Assembly (NCBI RefSeq): GCF_010728725.1
Contig: NZ_AP022607.1
Coordinates: 682,001 to 746,000, forward strand
DNA from: Mycobacterium branderi
GTDB lineage: Bacteria; Actinomycetota; Actinomycetes; Mycobacteriales; Mycobacteriaceae
DNA: 64,000 nt
Reading direction: 5' to 3'
This document shows, one piece after another, positions 35,071-43,064 of this stretch. Under the pieces are notes generated by a model, which had not been told where the DNA came from, did no database searches, and worked only from the letters and a program-made list of their open reading frames with translations. The position numbers were made by a program, and so were the translations under genes. Positions within the stretch are counted from its first letter, which is position 1, and every line of letters starts with the position of its first letter.

Positions 35071-37652
35071 GCACCGGCCCGCCTGCGTTGCATCACCCGC
35101 TGCGGATTGGTGTCGAACCGGGCGGCCAGTTGTGCAGTGGGGGCCTCAAACAAACCGACTTTCCCGAAGCCGCCGAACTCATCGAGGTACCACGCTTCGC
35201 CCTCGCGTCCCGCGATGACCTTCCCGTAACGGGTGTCGATCGCGTCGTCGCCGTGGTCCACCAGCTGCACCGGGCTGGTGTTCTCCACATAGTTTTTCAG
35301 CAACTCGGGATGACGTTGCAGATCGCGGTCACACCATTCGAGGGTGGCCTTGGCGATGGCAACCTTGTTGAAGCCCAGGCACAGCCGTTGATCGATGAAC
35401 TCGTCTTCGAGCACCGCGAAGTCTTTGATCGGATGCTGGCTGATCCCGACAAACCCGGTCCACGCCTTGCGGCCTTGGCGGATGACCTTATTGGCGCATT
35501 TTTGACCGCCGGGCGAGTTGGTCCAGGCCGCGCACTCCTCCACTTCCAAGATGTCGGGACGCTCGGGGCGGGAAAAGAACAGCGACTGCGCCAAATCAGC
35601 GCCCAGCCCGTAGAGCGCCTGAGCTGCCCGCTGACCCGGTGTGGTGAGCTCATGCAGGTGCGCCGCATACTCTTCGCCGACCGCGGGTAGCTCCAACCCG
35701 GCGAAATTCCAGATGACACACTGTGTTTCAGCCAGGTCCGGGACAGGTAGGGTTTCGTCGAACAGGGCACGCAGGACCCGCTCGGTGCGCAAACCCTCCA
35801 AGCCCACCAGCAGGTCGTCATCGGCGCTGTCGCGCCCCACTTTGAGCTCACGCAGAAAGCGGATCAGCTGGTTGGTGCTGCCGATCCCATTGGCCTCCCG
35901 GGTCTCCGGTGCCAGATGGGCGCGCAGCCGTGCCGCCTGGCGGCTCAGCGCGGAAAACCCCAACTGCGGCAGCAAATGATCGATCGTGCGTTCCGCAGCG
36001 TCGTTGTAAGGAAATATCCGCAGCCCGTCGAGGCTGAACCCGGGCCGTGACAAATCGATCACTATTTTGTCGTCGAAGTCCGCCAGCGCACATTCGTGCT
36101 CTCGTGCATCGGTGGGATCGAAGATATGCAGGCCCGCCCCCAACATCAGCCATGACCAATTGAGGTTTTTGCTGACGTGCGATTTGCCACGGCCCGGCGA
36201 ACCACAGATCACCAAATTCGCGGGATTATCCCGGGCGGGCGCATCCAACAAATCGAGCAAAACCACATCACGCAGCCCCGGACTGGTCAGATTCATGCCC
36301 AGCGGCACCCCGGTATTGTTGCCGAGCTTGTTCGCCAGCAGCGGCACATACTTGGCGAAGCGCTCGCTGGTGGTTGGGTTGCGGAACTCCCCGAGCTTGG
36401 CCGACTTCTCGGTGCCCGGGTTGAACGCGCGCCACAGGCTTGGCTGGCTGCCCCGCCAGCGGCTCGATCCGATGTTTTGCCGACGGTAGGCACGCAACAC
36501 CCCGGCCGCCGCGTGGTTGACGCTGTCGGGATCGGCGCCGGCCGCGGCGATCACGATGGAGGGGTTCACGCCGCGTTCGGCGGCGCCGCGTTTGAGTTCG
36601 GAGGCCAGCTCTTTGCCGGAGGCCAGCTTGCGCACCAGCTCGTCGTCGCTGAGCGCGTGACGTCCGCGCTGGCGGTACTGGTCGCGAATGTTCTTGACGA
36701 CATTCTGGGCCGTCGATGCCGCCGACTCGGCGCCCTCGAAGGTGAAGTTGACCGTCCAGTCCAGCGTGATGTCCGGGCGGGTCAGATCGTCGAGCACCTT
36801 GAAGATCGTGGCGCGCGGCCAGCTGATCCCGGTGTCGGGAAAACTCTCCAGCGGCAGCAGCACCTGATAGGAGTCGGCGACGTCGTCGGCGGGCTCGCGG
36901 TATGCCCGCAGGAACACCTCGGTGTCGGTGCGGGCGGCACGCCAGCGCCGCCGGCGCAACCGGGCCGCTGACGGGTCGAAATACACCGGGCTAAACGCCG
37001 AGGCGGGCAGGCTGGCATCCGGATCGTGCGGCGCCGACGGCAGCGGGTGTGGCCACACCCCGCGGCTGGCGGTGTAGTTCCAGTGCCACCAAATCTGTTC
37101 AGCGCTGGCTGGTTTGGGAAAGAACACGCCCGGCAGCGCAGCGGTCATCTGGGCGGCCAGCTCGCGGTAATACGACAGCGATGATGCGCTGTCCTTGTCG
37201 CGGCCGATCGCCAGCTCGAACCAGTGTCGCCAGATGCTGGTCGCGTTTTGGCCGGCCGGCCCGTAATCCAACGGCAGGCTCAGCCAATAGATTCGCCGGC
37301 GCGGCCGATGGCCGGTGATGGTTGGTTCCCAGTGCCAGCAGTGCTGCACCCAGCGGCGGGCGGCCTCGGGGATCGTCTCGGGTCCGGTTGGCGCATCGGC
37401 GCGCAGGTCCGGATGGGTGACCAGCATCTTGCGGGCTACCTGGCGGGTAGGCACCGGCACGGTCAGCCCGCTGATCGAGCAGCCCGACGGCAGCGTGCGC
37501 GACAGCTCAGCGTGCTCGGCGGCCACCATGTTTTGCCATTCCTCGCTGAGGAAAATGAACGGCAGCCCCGAGAGCAGATAATCGGCATACACCCCGGTAC
37601 TGGTCAGGCGAAGGTTGCCGACGACGCGCAGCGGAGCCAGTGACGACATCAC
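35067..37652 (-). CDS. VirB4-like secretion ATPase
   Basis: An 861-aa protein. The N-terminal 450 residues contain the VirB4-like (TraC/TrbE) non-catalytic region. The ATPase domain has Walker A GSPGRGKSH at 484-492 and Walker B DILEVEEC at 700-707, with the acidic pair expected for VirB4, and an aromatic GFVGISQHPIKDF motif near 737-749. It would energise assembly or substrate movement at the inner membrane. It starts 9 nt after the small two-TM gene (37662), the same order as the VirB3/PrgI-VirB4 pair in conjugative elements. Not a coupling protein: no N-terminal TM pair is seen. Confidence 0.82.
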   Translation of the reverse strand: MMSSLAPLRVVGNLRLTSTGVYADYLLSGLPFIFLSEEWQNMVAAEHAELSRTLPSGCSISGLTVPVPTRQVARKMLVTHPDLRADAPTGPETIPEAARRWVQHCWHWEPTITGHRPRRRIYWLSLPLDYGPAGQNATSIWRHWFELAIGRDKDSASSLSYYRELAAQMTAALPGVFFPKPASAEQIWWHWNYTASRGVWPHPLPSAPHDPDASLPASAFSPVYFDPSAARLRRRRWRAARTDTEVFLRAYREPADDVADSYQVLLPLESFPDTGISWPRATIFKVLDDLTRPDITLDWTVNFTFEGAESAASTAQNVVKNIRDQYRQRGRHALSDDELVRKLASGKELASELKRGAAERGVNPSIVIAAAGADPDSVNHAAAGVLRAYRRQNIGSSRWRGSQPSLWRAFNPGTEKSAKLGEFRNPTTSERFAKYVPLLANKLGNNTGVPLGMNLTSPGLRDVVLLDLLDAPARDNPANLVICGSPGRGKSHVSKNLNWSWLMLGAGLHIFDPTDAREHECALADFDDKIVIDLSRPGFSLDGLRIFPYNDAAERTIDHLLPQLGFSALSRQAARLRAHLAPETREANGIGSTNQLIRFLRELKVGRDSADDDLLVGLEGLRTERVLRALFDETLPVPDLAETQCVIWNFAGLELPAVGEEYAAHLHELTTPGQRAAQALYGLGADLAQSLFFSRPERPDILEVEECAAWTNSPGGQKCANKVIRQGRKAWTGFVGISQHPIKDFAVLEDEFIDQRLCLGFNKVAIAKATLEWCDRDLQRHPELLKNYVENTSPVQLVDHGDDAIDTRYGKVIAGREGEAWYLDEFGGFGKVGLFEAPTAQLAARFDTNPQRVMQRRRAGA

Positions 37653-37661
37653 AGCGCCCCG

Positions 37662-38009
37662 TTAGCGGCGCAGCCGATGCGAGCAGCGCACCCTGGGGAA
37701 GCTGTTCTGCCACAGCCAGGCCGCGCGGGTGGACAGCGATGGACGCAGCGCGGGCAGTTTGCCCAGCAGCCACACCGCCGCCGCCGTCAGTACGACACCG
37801 ATGGCCAGGGTTCGCAAGGCGTGGCCGCTGGTGATGTTCGCCGTGACCGCCGAGCCGGTGACGACGAAACCGATGACGAAGGCAAGGGCGTCAGGGGCAC
37901 GCCATTTGTCTTTGAACGGCAGCGTGAACCCATCCCCGGAGTCACCCAGATAAATCGGCAGGCTGCGCTGATCGGAGTAGATCTTGGCGGCCGGTGCATC
38001 GTCGAGCAT
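37662..38009 (-). CDS. Small two-TM protein, VirB3/PrgI-like position
   Basis: A 115-aa protein with an N-terminal soluble stretch, two TM segments (about 41-60 and 66-84) and a basic C-terminus. Immediately upstream of the VirB4-like ATPase, with a 9-nt gap, this is the position and topology of PrgI/VirB3-like proteins, which bind VirB4 to the membrane. Sequence identity to that family is not evident by eye. ATG 38009 lies 1 nt after the previous stop. Confidence 0.6.
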   Translation of the reverse strand: MLDDAPAAKIYSDQRSLPIYLGDSGDGFTLPFKDKWRAPDALAFVIGFVVTGSAVTANITSGHALRTLAIGVVLTAAAVWLLGKLPALRPSLSTRAAWLWQNSFPRVRCSHRLRR

Positions 38010-38010
38010 G

Positions 38011-38316
38011 TCAGGGGCCCCAGGGAGTTTCCACGTTGATCGGGTTTTGGATGCCGTGGTGTCTGGCCTCGGCCACGACCGCCGCGGCGATGCCCAACGA
38101 CAACACGATCAGTACCACATGGATGATCGTGCCGATTTGCCCGGTGATCCCCGACCCCGCTCCGTGGCTGGTGTGCGCCTTGACTGAGTGGGCGGTCCCG
38201 ACCACCAGCGCAACCACCGCCAGAAAACATACCGCTGCCAGGCCAAGCCCTTTGCCGGATGAGAACAATCCCGCCACCGCCAAGGTTTGCTCGTCGGCGG
38301 TAATTGTCTCGATCAT
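38011..38316 (-). CDS. Small two-TM protein, VirB2/TrbC-like position
   Basis: A 101-aa protein with two TM segments (about 25-43 and 63-82) around a short Ser/Gly/Ala loop (AHTSHGAGSGITG), giving a hairpin like pilin-type VirB2/TrbC proteins. GGAG lies 7 nt before the ATG. The family cannot be read from residues alone; gene order (membrane hairpin, two-TM protein, VirB4) supports it. No signal-peptidase site is obvious. Confidence 0.55.
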   Translation of the reverse strand: MIETITADEQTLAVAGLFSSGKGLGLAAVCFLAVVALVVGTAHSVKAHTSHGAGSGITGQIGTIIHVVLIVLSLGIAAAVVAEARHHGIQNPINVETPWGP

Positions 38317-38334
38317 CGTTTAACTCCAGACATT

Positions 38335-39252
38335 TCAGCTATGGCCTGCTGATACGGGTTTGGGTTCAGTATCCGGACTGATCTGTGGTGATAAGTCTAT
38401 GGCCGCCACCATCCAGGTTCCGTCACTATTTTCGACCGTCAGCGGATAGGAGAAATCGATCGCGGCGAACTGGCTCGTTTGTGCGGAGACGCGTGCTTGC
38501 AGGTGAATACGCTCTTTTGGCGCCGGATGTTCGGGGATGCGGCGGTCGGTGGCCGCCGAGGTCACCACCGCGGTCTGGTAACCCCCGATCGGGGCCAGCC
38601 CCGATCCCGCGGTCACGTAGCGGTCCAGTCCACTCGTCGACGTCAGATAGGCCGCGACGAACCCTGACACCAGCGAATACAGCGGGCTGTCGCTGCTTAG
38701 CGCATTGGTGTAGGCGGTTTTGATGTCTGCCCCCGGGCCGGGGTCGTTTCTGGCGGTCGGGGTGCCGATGACCCGCAGGCGGCGATGCCACATCGAGATC
38801 GGGACCTGATAGAACGCCAGCGTGGGTGGTGCTGAGGCGTAGGGGCGTTGCATCACCGACACGATCGCCGTATAGATCGACATGTCTCCGACCGTGTCCG
38901 GTGCCGCCACCATATGGCAGTTCGGGGATGTAACCACGTATGGCGGCGTGCTGGGCAGGGCCTTCTCGGCCGGGATCGTGATAAACCGTTGCAGCGCTGC
39001 GCGATCGGCAGCGGTGGCAGTCAGCCAGGTGACGATGAAATCCTTGGCGAACGAACCCACCTGGGCGGCCTGGTTGTCGGTCTGCCGGGCGATCCCGGCG
39101 ATGTCAGGGCGCTGCGGGGTGATGAACACCTGGCACGCGGCGATGGCGCCCAGCAGCGCGCCCACGGCGATCGCGGCCCGCCCGGCCGTGCGGCTGGCGC
39201 TGCGCAGCCGCCGCAGCCGGTCCTCCCAGGTTTTCGAAAGCGCCATAACCAT
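38335..39252 (-). CDS. TcpC/VirB8-like conjugal transfer protein
   Basis: A 305-aa protein with one TM (about 26-45), a basic cytosolic start and an extracytoplasmic domain (about 50-295) that reads as two NTF2-like modules (AQVGSFAKDFIVTWL... and SPLYSLVSGFVAAYL...VENSDGTWMVAAIDL). This is the architecture of TcpC and VirB8 scaffold proteins of Gram-positive and actinobacterial conjugation systems. It lies between the discoidin-like protein and the VirB2-like hairpin. The family call is strong on architecture. Confidence 0.75.
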   Translation of the reverse strand: MVMALSKTWEDRLRRLRSASRTAGRAAIAVGALLGAIAACQVFITPQRPDIAGIARQTDNQAAQVGSFAKDFIVTWLTATAADRAALQRFITIPAEKALPSTPPYVVTSPNCHMVAAPDTVGDMSIYTAIVSVMQRPYASAPPTLAFYQVPISMWHRRLRVIGTPTARNDPGPGADIKTAYTNALSSDSPLYSLVSGFVAAYLTSTSGLDRYVTAGSGLAPIGGYQTAVVTSAATDRRIPEHPAPKERIHLQARVSAQTSQFAAIDFSYPLTVENSDGTWMVAAIDLSPQISPDTEPKPVSAGHS

Positions 39253-39258
39253 TGCTCA

Positions 39259-40332
39259 CTAGGGTTGGTATCCAAGGAATTTCATTGCGCTGACCGCGAA
39301 GGTGTAGTCGACAGGGTCGCCTGGCTGCTCGGCAGGGGCTGCGGGCCCGGTGGTCGTCGTGCTGTCGGCGGGTGCCGGCGCGGCGCCGGCGCCGAGCACA
39401 GAATCGACGAAGCCCGGCTGCTCGGCTGGGACCGGGCTTGAACTGGTCGCCGGGCCGGCGGGCGGGCGCGACGTTTGCCGCACGATCACAGTCACCCGGG
39501 ACGCCAGGATGGGCCGGTTCAGCGGGTTTGTGACAGGGCCGTGGACGTTGCCGGTGTCTTGGACGAAGATGGTGTGGTCATCGTCGTTGAAGTTGTACTG
39601 CAGCCTGCTCACCACTCGATGTGCTAACCATTCGTCCTTTCCCCCAGGGGTTTTCGCAATCCAACCGGGAGTGACCGAGATGGCCGACACTTTGTAGGTT
39701 TTGCCGAAATCGATGTAGAGCACCTGTCCGTCTACCTCGGCTCCGGGTATGCCGCGCACGCACACCCAGGCCGAGTCGGTGGTCGTGTCGGTCAATGCTT
39801 GCGCAGGGGTGGAGCCGGCGGTGGGACAGCCCGGGGCGCTGGCGGTGAACGGGATGGCCTGGTCGCGTGTCGGTGCGGTGGTGCCGGTGGACGCCGGCAC
39901 CGCAGGGGCCGGCGGCGCCACGGATGGCAACGGTGGCGGTGACGCGGGATGGTCGCTGAATGTCACCAGCCCGGCCGTGATGGCCATCGCAGCGGCCGCT
40001 ACCGCGGCGCCGAGTATCCAGGCGGTTTTCTTTGCCCCGGCGTTGACATCGTCGGGCTGGTCGGTGCGCGGCTGTGGCGAGGCCGAGTCTGGGCGGTCGA
40101 GCTCGACCGGTTCATCGCCATCGTCGCGGGGCGCCGAAGCCTCGTCACCTTCTGCTCCAGTGGCGCGGTACTCACCGTCTGCGGCGGTTTCTGCAGCGCG
40201 GTGCGTGAAGTCGGCGTCGTCGCTTTTCGTCACGGCTCGGGTGGGCGGGGCCGCCGAAGGCTCAGGGCCGAACAGCATTTCGGCCGCCCAGTCCCGCTCC
40301 ACATCCACGGGTGTGCTGCTCTCACCACCCAC
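39259..40332 (-). CDS. Single-TM protein with discoidin-like extracytoplasmic domain
   Basis: A 357-aa protein. Residues 1-100 are acidic, low-complexity and cytoplasmic. A TM segment lies at about 103-123, then a Pro-rich linker. A beta-rich domain (about 155-290: AQALTDTTTDSAWVCVRG..., VLYIDFGKTYKVSAISVTPGW, VHGPVTNPLNRPILASRVTVIV) reads like an F5/8 type C/discoidin jelly-roll. The Pro/Ala/Thr tail ends free. GTG 40332 overlaps the preceding gene by 11 nt. Such domains bind carbohydrate or envelope ligands, so this protein may anchor the machine to the cell wall or recognise a recipient; both are inference. Confidence 0.6.
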   Translation of the reverse strand: MGGESSTPVDVERDWAAEMLFGPEPSAAPPTRAVTKSDDADFTHRAAETAADGEYRATGAEGDEASAPRDDGDEPVELDRPDSASPQPRTDQPDDVNAGAKKTAWILGAAVAAAAMAITAGLVTFSDHPASPPPLPSVAPPAPAVPASTGTTAPTRDQAIPFTASAPGCPTAGSTPAQALTDTTTDSAWVCVRGIPGAEVDGQVLYIDFGKTYKVSAISVTPGWIAKTPGGKDEWLAHRVVSRLQYNFNDDDHTIFVQDTGNVHGPVTNPLNRPILASRVTVIVRQTSRPPAGPATSSSPVPAEQPGFVDSVLGAGAAPAPADSTTTTGPAAPAEQPGDPVDYTFAVSAMKFLGYQP

Positions 40333-40660
40333 GGTCGTCGTCCTCGATGACCTCGCCGTCGATCACCGGATGCGCCGGCCGCGGGCCCACCCACACCGGC
40401 ACCATCACCCAGCCCTGCGGCAAAGCGGTTTCCTGACCCCTCGGGCCCCGCGAGGCACCGCTGCGCTGGCCCCGGCCGCTGGCCGGCGCGCGGTACGGAT
40501 TGCGGGGACCGGCGCGGCGATGCAGCGCACGGGCGGCAACGATGATCCCGGCGCCCAGCACCACATAGGGGATGAGCTGGACCAGCAGCTGCACGATCGC
40601 GCCCACGATCAGCAGCACCACGAGGGTGCCCACGGCCAAAAAGCCCATAAGTGTTCTCAT
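40322..40660 (-). CDS. Small membrane protein, first gene of the secretion-like operon
   Basis: A 112-aa protein with one long or two close TM segments (about 5-43) and a basic, then Pro/Gly-rich C-terminal half (about 45-112) ending in an acidic patch. No family recognised. It is first in the minus-strand operon (40660 to 31258) and overlaps the next gene by 11 nt. It has no clear ribosome site, so leaderless translation from ATG 40660 or ATG 40648 is possible. Confidence 0.6.
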   Translation of the reverse strand: MRTLMGFLAVGTLVVLLIVGAIVQLLVQLIPYVVLGAGIIVAARALHRRAGPRNPYRAPASGRGQRSGASRGPRGQETALPQGWVMVPVWVGPRPAHPVIDGEVIEDDDRGW

Positions 40661-40685
40661 GCGGCGAAGCTAGCGCCGGGGTATG

Positions 40686-40718
40686 ACAGATGTCGGCCGC
40701 AGCAATCTGTGTGCCGAC
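40686..40718. promoter_or_regulatory. Interleaved inverted repeats in divergent promoter
   Basis: Between the secretion-like operon (minus) and the DNA-binding-type gene (plus) two inverted repeats interleave: ACAGAT (40686-40691) with ATCTGT (40705-40710), and GTCGGC (40692-40697) with GCCGAC (40713-40718). This is the only structured element in the 89-bp divergent gap and likely binds a regulator, perhaps the adjacent gene product. Confidence 0.4.
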
Positions 40719-40749
40719 TTGGCGCATCGGGGGAGGTAGGGTACGGGAC

Positions 40750-41247
40750 ATGCACGTGCCCGCCGACGGCGTCCCCCGGTTGATGCACTTCGTCGACGCC
40801 CGCCTGGATCAGTTGCGCATCAGCAAGGAGGAAGCGTCGCGGCGCGGCTTCCCCAACCCGAGCACCCTGGCCAAGGTCCGCGACCGTGACACCCAAAACA
40901 CCCCCACGGTGCGCACACTGCTGCGCATCGACCGCACGCTGGGTTGGCAGCCCGGCTCGGCGGCCGTCGTCTTGTTGGGCGGCAACCCGTTGAGCATCAC
41001 CGCGCGCACCACCAAAAGCGTTCGCGCCAAAGAACAAGCCGCCAAACCCATGACCGCCGATGAAGTGGTGACGCGACTGCTCGACCAGCTCCGGGACGAG
41101 ATCAACCGCACCTGCCGCGACCTGAACGAACTGGAGGAACGCATGCGGCGGCTGCGCACCATTCACAGCCGGCTGGTCGGGGAGTTTATGGTCGATGGCC
41201 AGCTGCTGCAGGATTTCGATGACGCGGTCGCCGAGGCGGGCGCCTAG
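40750..41247 (+). CDS. Small helix-turn-helix-like DNA-binding protein
   Basis: A 165-aa protein. Residues about 1-75 look like an Xre-type helix-turn-helix (FVDARLDQLRISKEEASRRGFPNPSTLAKVRDRDTQNTPTVRTLLRIDRTLGW), followed by a helical, coiled-coil-like C-terminus (about 100-165) rich in Arg/Glu. ATG 40750 is preferred over an extension to 40690. It is divergent from the secretion-like operon with interleaved repeats between, so it is the best candidate local regulator. Family similarity beyond the HTH is not visible. Confidence 0.65.
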   Translation: MHVPADGVPRLMHFVDARLDQLRISKEEASRRGFPNPSTLAKVRDRDTQNTPTVRTLLRIDRTLGWQPGSAAVVLLGGNPLSITARTTKSVRAKEQAAKPMTADEVVTRLLDQLRDEINRTCRDLNELEERMRRLRTIHSRLVGEFMVDGQLLQDFDDAVAEAGA

Positions 41248-41261
41248 CGGCGTCGGCGTGC

Positions 41262-41921
41262 TCACCACGGCTGGGACCGTTCGCCGTGTCGGGGCAGCGG
41301 GTGCGGATCGATCAGCCCCGGACCCGTGGTGTCGTCAGGCCCGAGAATCAGCGCGGCATCCTCGGGTGTGACGGCCCGCTTGGGCGGCGTCAGCGGCCAC
41401 CACCGATCCGATCCAGACACCGCCGGCCAGCCTTCGACGATGCCGTAGATGCCGGCCACCACCGGTGCGGCAGCGACCTGAAGGCAGATCCACGGCATCA
41501 TCACGGTTTGGCCCAGCGTGGGAGCCGGGTCGTAGAGCAGCACGATGACCAGGCCCAGCGCCGCACCGGACCACAACAGCATCGCGATCGGGTAGGCCCG
41601 TAGTGTTCCCGGGACCAGTTGGGTGACAACGCGTTTGAGCACAAACCCGGCCAGCCAACCCACTGGGGCCGCCAGCACGGCCACCGAAACTGCCAGCAGC
41701 TCCACCTGCGATGCCGGTGATTTCGTGGTGCGCAGCCACAGCGGTGGAATCAGTGTGTCGTCGTGCGGATCTGGGACGGCAGCGGCCAATTCGCGTTGGC
41801 GGGCACGGACTTTGCGACCCAGCATCTCGGCCCGGCGGCGCTGAATCATCGACCATCCTTGATGGCGGGCGATCCAGGCGCGACGCACTTCGTCGAACTT
41901 GTCGTCGCGGCGATCGGGCAT
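41262..41921 (-). CDS. Hypothetical membrane protein
   Basis: A 219-aa protein with a basic cytosolic N-terminus (about 1-70), three TM segments (about 75-98, 108-130 and 140-165) and a soluble C-terminus. No family recognised. It is convergent with the small DNA-binding protein (14-nt gap) and separated from it by no visible terminator. It lies in the accessory part of the secretion-like island. Confidence 0.55.
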   Translation of the reverse strand: MPDRRDDKFDEVRRAWIARHQGWSMIQRRRAEMLGRKVRARQRELAAAVPDPHDDTLIPPLWLRTTKSPASQVELLAVSVAVLAAPVGWLAGFVLKRVVTQLVPGTLRAYPIAMLLWSGAALGLVIVLLYDPAPTLGQTVMMPWICLQVAAAPVVAGIYGIVEGWPAVSGSDRWWPLTPPKRAVTPEDAALILGPDDTTGPGLIDPHPLPRHGERSQPW

Positions 41922-42027
41922 ACACCGACCCTAAAGCCGCCCCAGCGGGTGCTTGTGCAGTATTTCGGGCCGTCGCATAAACCTCGCGTGGGCGCGGCGC
42001 GGCGGGTCTGCGGAGGGATCGCTCATC

Positions 42028-42378
42028 TCACCGCTGCGGGTTTGCCACTTGAGCGTCCGGACTGATCAGGCGGTGAGCCACGACTCCGGCGCGCAGACTC
42101 AGGGCGATTTCTTCGATGCGGTGCTGCGAAGTGTCCCAGCCGCGGACCTTTTCGGTGCGGACCATCTGGCCCTCGTGTCTGACCACAATCTTCCACCGCA
42201 CACCGCACCACTTGGCCAGGAACCACAGCGGCCACCACACCAATGCAGCCAGCCACAACGCAAGACCCAGTAAGAAACCTTCGACGTCAAGGCCCCCGAG
42301 ATCGGGAGACCCCGGCGACGGCCACCAGCACCGCTGAACCGACCATCCGGCGCCCTGATCATCGCGAAATTCCACCAT
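42028..42378 (-). CDS. Small membrane-anchored hypothetical protein
   Basis: A 116-aa protein with one strong hydrophobic segment (about 33-60, aromatic-rich: LLGLALWLAALVWWPLWFLAKW) and a soluble C-terminus containing ISP. ATG 42378 is 6 nt behind AGGAT; a GTG two codons upstream is an alternative. No family recognised. It follows the membrane protein at 41262 on the same strand after 106 nt. Confidence 0.5.
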   Translation of the reverse strand: MVEFRDDQGAGWSVQRCWWPSPGSPDLGGLDVEGFLLGLALWLAALVWWPLWFLAKWCGVRWKIVVRHEGQMVRTEKVRGWDTSQHRIEEIALSLRAGVVAHRLISPDAQVANPQR

Positions 42379-42676
42379 TCGCACATCCTAGGAATTGATT
42401 GCTCAGCCCGGCCGCAGCGCCGACGTCCCCGGTTCTGCCGCGAGCAGTTCGATCATGGGTCGCCAATACACCTGGCCGGCAACGCCTTCCACTGAGCGAC
42501 TGCAGACTGCCGATCGAAACCGTTGTGATGCAGGCTAAGTAGCGCGGCAGGATCCGCCGTTGGCCGCTTCGATTCGTCGTGGCGGTGTCGGGATTGTAGT
42601 TGGCTGAGCCGAGGTTGCCTCGCAGGTGTTCAGGATGGATAGGCCTTGGGCGACGTGGCAAGCACCAGTAGCCCTC
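42379..42676. other. Intergenic gap without recognised content
   Basis: About 298 bp between two small minus-strand genes. I see no coding pattern, clear inverted repeat or terminator here; the promoter of the gene at 42028 is probably near its right side. Confidence 0.4.
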
Positions 42677-42913
42677 CTAACCACTCAGCGGGTCGACACC
42701 ATCGGGTGCTGCCGGCCAGGGCACCACCTCCACCTGCCGACCAGCACGCACCCCGACAATCAACACCGTCTCACCCGCGCCGATCGGCTGATCACCAAAC
42801 GCGATGTAGGTCTCCCGGCCACCCCGAACCGCCACCACCACCTCCCCCGGCCGAGCGCCGCCACCCACCGCGCTCACCACCCGCGCCACCAACCCCACAA
42901 CCTGATCAGTCAT
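42677..42913 (-). CDS. Small NfeD-like OB-fold protein
   Basis: A 78-aa protein whose residues 20-70 (ARPGEVVVAVRGGRETYIAF, then GAGETVLIVGVRAGRQVEVVPW) match the OB-fold pattern of the NfeD C-terminal domain, without the usual membrane region. A role in membrane-protein complexes is suggested by the family only. ATG 42913 is used. Convincing codon pattern but short, so moderate certainty. Confidence 0.55.
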   Translation of the reverse strand: MTDQVVGLVARVVSAVGGGARPGEVVVAVRGGRETYIAFGDQPIGAGETVLIVGVRAGRQVEVVPWPAAPDGVDPLSG

Positions 42914-43064
42914 CCCTACCCCAAGTGATACCTCGGGCGTTGTCGCGCCGGGTTTTTGAGATCGTAGGCAGGCGCCGCTGCGCCGGGCAAACAGTCACGC
43001 TGGGGGCCCGGGGCCTCAAAAATTAGTGCGGGTGGAGCATTATTTGACCTGCGAGGATGATCGC

